Origin: Chelatococcus sp.
GTDB lineage: Bacteria > Pseudomonadota > Alphaproteobacteria > Rhizobiales > Beijerinckiaceae
Length of the DNA stretch: 12,541 nt
Direction: 5' to 3'
Assembly: GCA_003248805.1 (NCBI GenBank)
Contig: QFQY01000090.1
Location: 1 to 12,541 of the forward strand
Shown here: positions 1 to 6,991 of the stretch, one piece after another
Layout: each line of letters opens with the position of its first letter
Numbering within the stretch: the first letter of the stretch is position 1
Position numbers and translations under genes: made by a program
Notes under the pieces: model-generated
Databases searched by the model: none
Told to the model about the DNA's origin: nothing
Seen by the model: the letters and a program-made list of their open reading frames with translations, nothing else

Positions 1-770
1 GCTGCCCCAATATCGGCGAGTGCTGGGAGAAGAAGCACGCCACCTTCATGATCATGGGCGACACCTGCACGCGCGCCTGCGCCTTCTGCAACGTCAAGAC
101 CGGCGTGCCGCAGGCCCTCGACGCCGAGGAGCCGCGCAAGGTCGCCGACGCCGTCGCCAAGCTCGGGCTGGAGCATGTCGTCATCACCTCGGTCGACCGT
201 GACGATCTGGCCGATGGCGGCGCCGAGCATTTCGCGCAGGTCATCCGCGCCATCCGCCAGGCATCGCCCGGCACCACCATCGAGATCCTGACGCCCGACT
301 TCCTGCGCAAGCCCGGCGCGCTCGAAGTGGTCGTGGCAGCCAAGCCCGACGTCTTCAACCACAATCTGGAGACGGTGCCCGGCAAATATCTCAAGGTGCG
401 CCCCGGCGCGCGCTACTTCCATTCCCTCAGGCTGCTGCAGCGCGTGAAGGAGCTCGATCCGACCATCTTCACCAAGTCCGGCATCATGGTCGGCCTCGGC
501 GAGGAGCGGAACGAGATCCTGCAGCTCATGGACGATCTTCGCTCCGCCGAGGTCGATTTCATGACGATCGGCCAGTATCTCGCGCCCTCGCGCAAGCACC
601 ATGCGGTGATCCGCTTCGTCACGCCGGACGAGTTCCGCAGCTTCGAGACCATTGCCTATGCCAAGGGCTTCCTGATGGTCTCCTCGACGCCGCTGACGCG
701 CTCGTCGCATCATGCCGGCGAGGATTTCGCCCGGCTTCGCGCTGCCCGACAGGCCCGTCTCGGCCACTGA
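1..770 (+). CDS. lipA: Lipoyl synthase, 5'-truncated by window edge
   Basis: Radical-SAM enzyme that inserts two sulfurs into protein-bound octanoyl groups to make the lipoyl cofactor of 2-oxoacid dehydrogenases; cytoplasmic. The frame is open from base 3 and gives 255 residues; the family is about 320, so roughly 65 N-terminal residues lie outside the window. Seen directly: the end of the auxiliary-cluster motif (CPNIGEC), the radical-SAM motif CTRACAFC (C-x3-C-x2-C), and near the C-terminus RSSHHAGED, which carries the serine that ligates the auxiliary cluster. The usual RSSY appears here as RSSH. The stop at 768-770 is followed 13 bp later by the COQ10-like gene, suggesting one transcript. 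In related bacteria lipA follows pyruvate dehydrogenase/lpd genes, which would lie upstream of this window (inference). Identification is secure. Confidence 0.97.
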   Translation, partial: CPNIGECWEKKHATFMIMGDTCTRACAFCNVKTGVPQALDAEEPRKVADAVAKLGLEHVVITSVDRDDLADGGAEHFAQVIRAIRQASPGTTIEILTPDFLRKPGALEVVVAAKPDVFNHNLETVPGKYLKVRPGARYFHSLRLLQRVKELDPTIFTKSGIMVGLGEERNEILQLMDDLRSAEVDFMTIGQYLAPSRKHHAVIRFVTPDEFRSFETIAYAKGFLMVSSTPLTRSSHHAGEDFARLRAARQARLGH

Positions 771-783
771 GCCGCGTTTCGCC

Positions 784-1251
784 ATGCCGATGTTCAACAG
801 CACCCGCCGGGTGAAGCACACTCCAGAGCAGATGTTCGCGCTCGTGGCGGATGTCGAGAACTACCCGCAGTTCCTGCCGCTCTGCGAGGGGCTGGTCGTG
901 CGCCGCCGCACGCCGCGCGAGGAGGGTGGCGAGGTCCTGCTCGCCGACATGACGGTCGGCTACAAGGCGATCCGCGAGACCTTCACCAGCCGCGTCACGC
1001 TCGATCCGGCCAATCTCAAGATCCTGGTCGAATATGTCGACGGTCCGTTCCGCTATCTGGAGAATCGCTGGACCTTCAAGCCGCACGAGGCGGGCTGCGA
1101 GGTCGCCTTCTTCATCTCCTACGAATTCGCCAGCCGCATGCTCGGGCTGCTGATGGGCGCGATGTTCGACAAGGCGTTCCGCAAATTCGCCGAGGCCTTC
1201 GAGCGCCGGGCCGAGGTCGTCTACGGCAAGGGCGCAGGGGCGCTGGCCTGA
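784..1251 (+). CDS. START-domain protein, COQ10/RatA family
   Basis: A 155-residue single-domain protein of the polyketide cyclase/START superfamily, in the subfamily that contains mitochondrial COQ10 (ubiquinone-binding chaperone) and is often labelled RatA in bacteria. The family pattern is visible: an N-terminal strand, then MFALVADVENYPQFLPLCEG (residues 17-36), a middle beta-rich part with VDGPFRYLENRW, and a long C-terminal helix after LGLLMGAMFDKAF. The ATG at 784 was chosen because the protein then begins like its relatives; an upstream in-frame start at 712 would lie inside lipA. No strong Shine-Dalgarno is seen, so translation may depend on coupling to lipA. The lipA neighbour favours a quinone or lipid-handling housekeeping role over the E. 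coli RatA ribosome-toxin role (inference). The ligand is unknown. Confidence 0.88.
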   Translation: MPMFNSTRRVKHTPEQMFALVADVENYPQFLPLCEGLVVRRRTPREEGGEVLLADMTVGYKAIRETFTSRVTLDPANLKILVEYVDGPFRYLENRWTFKPHEAGCEVAFFISYEFASRMLGLLMGAMFDKAFRKFAEAFERRAEVVYGKGAGALA

Positions 1252-1267
1252 GCGGCCCTCGGGCCCT

Positions 1268-1370
1268 GTCGTCATCCTCGGGCGAAGCGAAGCGGAGACC
1301 CGGGGATCTCAGGACCAGAGGGCTCGTCTTTCCTTCGAGAGATGCTCGGGTCGAGCCCGAGCATGACGTC
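1268..1370. repeat. Intergenic palindromic repeat-like element with inverted ends
   Basis: Noncoding stretch between two convergent genes. The ends form an imperfect 15-bp inverted repeat: 1268-1282 matches the reverse complement of 1356-1370 at 13 of 15 positions. It also holds two local hairpins: 1274-1282 with 1299-1307 (9 bp, one G-U), and a perfect 9-bp stem 1342-1350/1356-1364 with a 5-nt loop. The CTCGGG / CCCGAG words with an intervening GCGAAGCGAAGCGGAG run resemble the dispersed palindromic repeats common between genes in Rhizobiales genomes (recalled pattern, not searched). Only one copy is in the window, so repetition is unproven. By position the hairpins could terminate transcription from both sides, but there is no long T tract. 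Confidence 0.6.
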
Positions 1371-1374
1371 CTTT

Positions 1375-1866
1375 TCAGCCCCGCGCCGCTTCCACCAGCA
1401 TCTCCAGCGCCGTCAGCACCGAAAGCCGCCGGATTTCGTCGCGTGACAGCGGCCCGAAGCGCCGCTCGCGATGAACGGTGCCGGCGGGACCGGCGCAGGC
1501 GAAATGCACGAGGCCGACCGGCTTCTCGGCGCTGCCCCCGCCCGGACCGGCGACGCCGGTGACGGCGACGGCGAGGCTCGAGGCCAGCGCCGTCCGGCCC
1601 CCCTCGGCCATGGCGCGCGCCACGGGCTCGCTGACGGCGCCGTGAGCGGCCAGAAGCGCGGTCGGCACGCCGGCGAGCGCCGTCTTGGCCGCGTTCGAAT
1701 AGGTGATGAGCCCGCCGAGCACGACGTCGGACGAGCCCGCGATCGCCGTCAGCGCGCCGCCGACGAGCCCACCGGTGCAGGATTCGACGGTCGCGACCGT
1801 CAGCCGGGCGGAGCGGCAGGCCTCCAGAACGGAGGTCGCGAGCGCGGTCGTCTGGTCGTCGAACAT
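1375..1866 (-). CDS. pncC: CinA C-terminal-domain amidase (PncC-type, NMN deamidase)
   Basis: A 163-residue stand-alone CinA C-terminal domain, the part that in PncC converts nicotinamide mononucleotide to nicotinic acid mononucleotide plus ammonia in pyridine nucleotide salvage. Seen: ESCTGG (residues 28-33), the GGLITYSN segment with K61, and a glycine-rich GVAGPGGG followed by KPVG (about 104-118), all diagnostic for the domain. The N-terminal molybdopterin-binding-like domain of full-length CinA (about 400 residues) is absent, and there is no room for it because ispDF lies directly upstream. The ATG at 1866 is preferred over a GTG at 1875 because an AGGAG sits 8 nt before the ATG and touches the GTG. 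The start region overlaps the ispDF stop, so translational coupling is likely. Often annotated 'cinA'; a competence role is not implied. Confidence 0.92.
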   Translation of the reverse strand: MFDDQTTALATSVLEACRSARLTVATVESCTGGLVGGALTAIAGSSDVVLGGLITYSNAAKTALAGVPTALLAAHGAVSEPVARAMAEGGRTALASSLAVAVTGVAGPGGGSAEKPVGLVHFACAGPAGTVHRERRFGPLSRDEIRRLSVLTALEMLVEAARG

Positions 1867-1871
1867 CGTCG

Positions 1872-3101
1872 TCACTCCTGCTCGGGCAATCGCACGGTCG
1901 CCGTGGCGAGCGCCGCCAGCCCCTCCTTGCGTCCGGTGAAGCCCATCTTCTCCGAGGTCGTCGCCTTGATCGCGACCTGACCGGCCTCGAGCCCGCAGAT
2001 CGCCGCGATGCGCTCCCTGATCGCCTCCCGGTGCGGACCGATCTTCGGTGCCTCGCAGACGATGGTCAGGTCGAGGAAGTCGATCCTGCCGCCGCGCTCG
2101 CGGACGCGCCCTGCTGCGAAGGCGAGGAAGCGGTCCGAGGCCGCGCCCTTCCATTGCGGGTCGCTCGGCGGGAAATGCGTGCCGATGTCGCCCTCGGCCA
2201 CGGTACCCAGCAGGGCGTCCGTCAGCGCATGCAGCGCGACGTCCCCGTCCGAATGGGCCACGACGCCGCGCTCATGCGGGATGCGCACGCCGCCGAGCCA
2301 GACATGGTCGCCCGGACCGAAGGCGTGGACATCGTAGCCGGTGCCGACGCGCGTCAGCAGGGCCGCTCCTTGGTTCGCTCCGTGCTGCACGAAATCCTCC
2401 GGGTGGGTCAGCTTCACGTTGCCGTGATCGCCGGGGAAGGTCGCGACGGCATGCCCGGCCCATTCCATCAGCGCCGCGTCGTCGGTGAAGCCCGAGAGCC
2501 CGGCCGCCGCGGCCGCCTCATGGGCCGCGAGCAGCGGCGCGAGGCGGAAGGCCTGCGGGGTCTGGACGTTGACCAGGCTGTCGCGCGGCGGGGTTTCGAC
2601 GATGAGCCCGTCCGGGGAGGTGCGCTTGATGGTGTCGGTGACGGGCAGGGCGGGGATGGCGGCGCTGCCGCCGGTGCCGAGGCTGTCCATCGCGGCCCGG
2701 ATCAGGGCGCCGGTCACGAAGGGGCGGGCTGCGTCATGGACGAGGACGATGCCGTCGAATCCCGTCCGGGCCAGCGCCTGCAGGCCGAGTCGCACCGAAT
2801 CCTGCCGGGTTTCGCCGCCGATCGTCGCGGCCGCGAGCCGCATGTCGTCGAACTCCGCGACGGCGTCGGAATAGCGTTCCGCGTCGCCTTCGCCGATCAC
2901 GACGGCCACGCGCGCAATTCCCCTCTCGGCCAGAAAGGGCGTCAGCGCATGCGCGAGAACCGGGCGCGTGCCAATCCGCCGATACTGCTTGGGGGCGTCG
3001 CCGCCCGCCCGCAACCCGCGCCCGGCGGCGACGAGCAGCGCCGCGACGGGGCGCGCGGACTGGTCTGTTTCATGCGGCGAGGCCAAAGTACCGTCATCCA
3101 T
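1872..3101 (-). CDS. ispDF: Bifunctional IspD/IspF enzyme of the MEP pathway
   Basis: A 409-residue fusion carrying two non-consecutive steps of the non-mevalonate isoprenoid pathway: MEP cytidylyltransferase (IspD, residues about 18-245) and MECDP synthase (IspF, about 250-409). IspD signs: LLVAAGRGLRAGGDAPKQY nucleotide loop (22-40), VHDAARPFV (121-129) and the VTDTIKR segment (154-160). IspF signs: GTGYDVHAFG with metal ligands D257 and H259, HSDGDVALHALTDALLG with H291, and TTSEKMGFTGRKEG (381-394). The fusion is typical of alphaproteobacteria. The ATG at 3101 is chosen as the first methionine before the IspD fold. Its Shine-Dalgarno is poorly placed (AGGA touching the ATG, another AGGAG about 16 nt upstream), so the exact start is uncertain. 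The frame is open upstream to 3332 but would enter dusB on the other strand. Confidence 0.95.
   Translation of the reverse strand: MDDGTLASPHETDQSARPVAALLVAAGRGLRAGGDAPKQYRRIGTRPVLAHALTPFLAERGIARVAVVIGEGDAERYSDAVAEFDDMRLAAATIGGETRQDSVRLGLQALARTGFDGIVLVHDAARPFVTGALIRAAMDSLGTGGSAAIPALPVTDTIKRTSPDGLIVETPPRDSLVNVQTPQAFRLAPLLAAHEAAAAAGLSGFTDDAALMEWAGHAVATFPGDHGNVKLTHPEDFVQHGANQGAALLTRVGTGYDVHAFGPGDHVWLGGVRIPHERGVVAHSDGDVALHALTDALLGTVAEGDIGTHFPPSDPQWKGAASDRFLAFAAGRVRERGGRIDFLDLTIVCEAPKIGPHREAIRERIAAICGLEAGQVAIKATTSEKMGFTGRKEGLAALATATVRLPEQE
1875..1879 (-). promoter_or_regulatory. Ribosome binding site fixing the cinA-type gene start
   Basis: On the minus strand this reads AGGAG, 8 nt ahead of the ATG at 1866 and inside the last codons of ispDF. 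It lies too close to the alternative GTG (1875) to serve it, so it decides the start and implies that ribosomes finishing ispDF pass directly over it. Confidence 0.6.
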
Positions 3102-3189
3102 TCCTGCGAAGCTTGCTCCTGATAGCCAAAACGAGGCGGGTGCGGCAGGGGGGCGATGATGATGCGGTGCAATATCCGTTCGAAAGCCC

Positions 3190-3219
3190 TTGCGCTTCCG
3201 CAGCAATGTCCAATAAATA
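3190..3219 (+). promoter_or_regulatory. Candidate promoter for the dusB-ntrBC transcript
   Basis: The 124-bp divergent region between ispDF and dusB holds an unusually AT-rich patch at 3211-3225. A possible pair is TTGCGC (3190-3195) and TAAATA (3214-3219) with an 18-bp spacer; each matches the sigma-70 consensus at only about half its positions. If real, transcription would start near the dusB ATG itself, giving a leaderless or very short-leader mRNA. No clear promoter was found for ispDF on the other strand. No sigma-54 element is visible here. Low confidence. Confidence 0.25.
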
Positions 3220-3225
3220 TGCACA

Positions 3226-4248
<1,023 letters not shown>

Positions 4249-4263
4249 ATCGGGGTGTCGCGT

Positions 4264-5406
4264 ATGACCATGGCATTCGCTGACGGAAGCGCGAGCGGCG
4301 GGGACGATTATGTGTTCGACCTCATCGAGATGCAGGCTCTCAACGTTCTGCCCGTCCCGGTCGTGGTGGTCGGGGAGGACAACGCGATCCTCTACGTCAA
4401 CACGGCGGCCGAGGACTTCTTCCAGTCGGGCGCCGTCGTCCTGAAGCGCCAGCGCATCGAGGACCTCCTGCCCTTCGGCTCGCCCGTCCTCGCTCTGGTG
4501 GAGGAGGTGCGGCGCCGTGGCGCCAGCGTGAGCGAATACCGGCTCGATCTCGGCTCGCCGCGCCTCGGCAGCGAGCGCGTCGTCGATGTTTTTGCCTCGC
4601 CCTTGCGCAGTCACGGCGACGCCGTCGTCCTGATGCTGCAGGAACGGACAATTGCTGAAAAAATGGACAGGCAATTGACGCATCGTGGGGCAGCCCGCTC
4701 GATCACGGCGCTCGGCGCCATGCTCGCCCATGAGATCAAGAACCCGCTTTCGGGCATCCGGGGCGCCGCGCAGCTGCTCGAGGCGACGGTGCCGGACGCC
4801 GAGCGCATGCTGACCCAGCTCATCTGCGACGAGACCGACCGGATCGTGAAGCTCGTCGAGCGCGTCGAGCTCTTCGGCGACGAGCGGCCCAGCGAACGCG
4901 ACGCCGTCAACGTCCACGACGTGCTCGACCATGTGAAGCGGCTCGCGCAGTCGGGCTTCGCCCGCCATATCCGCTTCACCGAGATCTACGACCCGTCGCT
5001 GCCGCCGGTCGCGGGTAATCGCGACCAGCTCGTGCAGGTCCTGCTCAATCTCGTGAAGAATGCCGCGGAATCGATCGGCAATCAGGCGATCGACGGCGAG
5101 ATTACGTTGACCACCGCCTATCGGCCGGGAATCCGCGTTCAGCTTCCCGGATCGTCGGGGCGGATCGCCCTGCCGCTGGAAATCTGCGTGCGCGACAACG
5201 GCCCCGGCGTGCCGCCGGATCTCCTGAAACACCTCTTCGATCCCTTCGTGACGACGAAGGCCCAGGGCAGTGGCCTTGGACTTGCACTCGTCGCGAAAGT
5301 CATCGGCGATCATGGCGGGATCGTCGAATGCGAGTCCGTTCCGCGCCGCACGACGTTCAGAATTCTCCTGCCGCTGCACCAGGTCCGGTCGGCGCAGACA
5401 GCGTAA
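4264..5406 (+). CDS. ntrB: Nitrogen regulation sensor kinase NtrB (GlnL)
   Basis: Soluble histidine kinase/phosphatase that, under PII protein control, sets NtrC phosphorylation according to nitrogen status. 380 residues from the ATG at 4264. Order: PAS domain (about 22-125, with LPVPVVVVGEDNAILYVN), dimerisation/phosphoacceptor helix with AHEIKNPLSGIRGAAQLLE (H156), and ATPase domain with N box NLVKNAAESI (N266), DNGPGVP, LFDPFVTTK and GSGLGLAL. No membrane segment, as expected. Start choice: GTG at 4255, ATG at 4264 and ATG at 4270 are all in frame; a GGGGTG 6 nt ahead of 4264 favours that ATG, moderately. It follows dusB closely and is followed by ntrC 14 nt after its stop, indicating a dusB-ntrB-ntrC operon. 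Confidence 0.96.
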   Translation: MTMAFADGSASGGDDYVFDLIEMQALNVLPVPVVVVGEDNAILYVNTAAEDFFQSGAVVLKRQRIEDLLPFGSPVLALVEEVRRRGASVSEYRLDLGSPRLGSERVVDVFASPLRSHGDAVVLMLQERTIAEKMDRQLTHRGAARSITALGAMLAHEIKNPLSGIRGAAQLLEATVPDAERMLTQLICDETDRIVKLVERVELFGDERPSERDAVNVHDVLDHVKRLAQSGFARHIRFTEIYDPSLPPVAGNRDQLVQVLLNLVKNAAESIGNQAIDGEITLTTAYRPGIRVQLPGSSGRIALPLEICVRDNGPGVPPDLLKHLFDPFVTTKAQGSGLGLALVAKVIGDHGGIVECESVPRRTTFRILLPLHQVRSAQTA

Positions 5407-5420
5407 GGCCTACAGGAAGC

Positions 5421-6872
5421 ATGCCCACGGGTAACATTCTCGTCGCGGATGACGATGCCGCCATCCGCACCGTCCTCAACCAGGCCCTGGCCAGGGCCGG
5501 CTACGAGGTGCGTACGACAGGACAGGCCGCCACGCTCTGGACCTGGGCCGCGCAGGGACTCGGCGATCTCATCATCACCGACGTCGTGATGCCGGACGGC
5601 AACGCCTTCGATCTCCTGCCGCGCATCAAGCGTGTCCGGCCGGAGCTGCCGATCATCGTCATGAGCGCGCAGAACACCTTCATGACGGCGATCAAGGCCT
5701 CGGAGCGCGGCGCCTACGAGTATCTGCCCAAGCCCTTCGACCTGAAGGAGCTGGTCGCCATCGTCGGCCGCGCCATGTCGCGTCCGCGCGGCGAGGGCTC
5801 GCGGGCGAATGCCGCCGAGCCGGAGGACATTCCGCTGATCGGCCGCTCGCCGGCGATGCAGGATGTCTATCGCGCGCTCGCCCGGCTGATGCCGATCGAC
5901 CTCACGGTGATGATCAACGGCGAGTCGGGCACCGGCAAGGAGCTGGTGGCGCGTGCGCTGCACGACTACGGCAAGCGCAAGAACGGGCCCTTCGTGGCCA
6001 TCAACATGGCCGCGATTCCGAAGGACCTGATCGAGTCCGAGCTCTTCGGGCACGAGAAGGGCGCCTTCACCGGCGCGCTGACGCGCTCGTCCGGCCGGTT
6101 CGAGCAGGCCGAGGGCGGCACGCTCTTCCTCGACGAGATCGGCGACATGCCGATGGAAGCCCAGACGCGCCTCCTGCGCGTCCTGCAGCAGGGCGAGTAC
6201 ACCACGGTCGGCGGCCGCACGCCGATCAAGACGAATGTCCGGATCGTCGCGGCCACCAACAAGGACCTGCGCATCTCGATCGCGCAGGGGCTCTTCCGCG
6301 AGGACCTCTTCTTCCGGCTCAACGTCGTGCCGATCCGCCTGCCGCCCTTGCGCGAGCGCGTCGAGGACATTCCCGATCTCGTCCGCCACTTCTTCGCGCT
6401 GGTGGAGAAGGAGGGGCTGCCGCACAAGCAGGTCGATTCGGAAGCGATGGACGTCATGCGGCGCTATCGCTGGCCCGGCAATGTGCGCGAGCTCGAGAAT
6501 CTGGTCCGCCGTCTCGCCGCGCTCTATCCACAGGAAACGATCACCGCGCCGATCGTCGAGGCCGAGCTCCAGCCCGCCTCGGCGAGCGCGAGCTTCCAGG
6601 GCGCGAGCCCGGCGCCCGAGCGGGCGGAAACCCTGTCCGGCTCGGTCGAGCGGCATCTCACGCAGTATTTCGGCGGTTTCGGCGACAATATCCCGCCTCC
6701 GGGCCTGTACCACCGCATCCTGCGCGAGGTGGAACCGCCGCTGATCGCGGCCGCCCTGGCCGCGACGCGAGGCAACCAGATCCGTGCGGCCGAGCTGCTC
6801 GGCCTCAATCGCAACACCCTGCGCAAGAAGATCCGGGAACTCGACATGCAGGTGGTGCGCTCGCCCCGCTGA
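5421..6872 (+). CDS. ntrC: Nitrogen regulator NtrC, sigma-54 enhancer-binding protein
   Basis: Response regulator that, when phosphorylated by NtrB, activates sigma-54 promoters of nitrogen-assimilation genes. 483 residues. Receiver domain (1-120) with acidic pocket DDD (10-12), phosphoacceptor D54 in ITDVVMPDG, and a KP pair in YLPKPFDL. AAA+ domain (about 140-375) with Walker A GESGTGKE (167-174), intact GAFTGA loop (214-219) that contacts sigma-54, and Walker B FLDE (D238, E239). FIS-type helix-turn-helix at the C-terminus (NQIRAAELLGLNRNTLRKKI). The ATG at 5421 is chosen because MPTGNILVADDD is the typical beginning; an AGGA lies 3 nt upstream. Any earlier start would sit inside ntrB. The gene is complete with no missing key residue. 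Confidence 0.97.
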   Translation: MPTGNILVADDDAAIRTVLNQALARAGYEVRTTGQAATLWTWAAQGLGDLIITDVVMPDGNAFDLLPRIKRVRPELPIIVMSAQNTFMTAIKASERGAYEYLPKPFDLKELVAIVGRAMSRPRGEGSRANAAEPEDIPLIGRSPAMQDVYRALARLMPIDLTVMINGESGTGKELVARALHDYGKRKNGPFVAINMAAIPKDLIESELFGHEKGAFTGALTRSSGRFEQAEGGTLFLDEIGDMPMEAQTRLLRVLQQGEYTTVGGRTPIKTNVRIVAATNKDLRISIAQGLFREDLFFRLNVVPIRLPPLRERVEDIPDLVRHFFALVEKEGLPHKQVDSEAMDVMRRYRWPGNVRELENLVRRLAALYPQETITAPIVEAELQPASASASFQGASPAPERAETLSGSVERHLTQYFGGFGDNIPPPGLYHRILREVEPPLIAAALAATRGNQIRAAELLGLNRNTLRKKIRELDMQVVRSPR

Positions 6873-6876
6873 CGCT

Positions 6877-6908
6877 GGGAGAGGCCGCCTTTCCCATGTC
6901 ATATTTTG
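6877..6908 (+). terminator. Candidate terminator after ntrC
   Basis: Five bases after the ntrC stop, GGGAGAGG (6877-6884) pairs with CCTTTCCC (6888-6895) across a 3-nt loop, an 8-bp stem with one G-U pair. The following ATGTCATATTTTG is T-rich but interrupted, so termination may be partial. Stem and tail are seen; the terminator role is inferred. Confidence 0.45.
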
Positions 6909-6934
6909 ACAACACCGTTGCGGCGGCGCATCAC
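6906..6934 (+). promoter_or_regulatory. Candidate sigma-70-type promoter for ntrYX
   Basis: A perfect TTGACA (6906-6911) stands in the 119-bp ntrC-ntrY gap, with a weak -10 CATCAC (6929-6934) at 17-bp spacing, matching the consensus at 3 of 6. Alphaproteobacterial promoters often have a good -35 and a poor -10. It would start ntrY-ntrX transcription independently of ntrBC, consistent with the hairpin just upstream. Confidence 0.4.
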
Positions 6935-6946
6935 TGACGCGCCTCG

Positions 6947-6967
6947 CCGGGCGGTAGAGCCACCCGG
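6947..6967 (+). other. Hairpin in the putative ntrY leader
   Basis: CCGGGCGG (6947-6954) pairs with CCACCCGG (6960-6967) over a 5-nt loop; one C-A mismatch in an 8-bp stem. It would lie at the beginning of an ntrY leader RNA if the promoter above is used. No known riboswitch or attenuator is recognised; function unknown. Confidence 0.3.
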
Positions 6968-6991
6968 TCGTACCGGAGTTGCTCGCAAATC

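Noticed and set aside
784..1251. RatA toxin of a toxin-antitoxin module
   Set aside because: The family name is historical; no RatB-like partner is adjacent, and the neighbours are housekeeping genes, favouring a COQ10-like role.
6946..6991. tRNA-like segment containing GGTAGAGC
   Set aside because: The D-arm-like word has no matching anticodon arm, T-arm or acceptor stem; it forms a simple hairpin instead.
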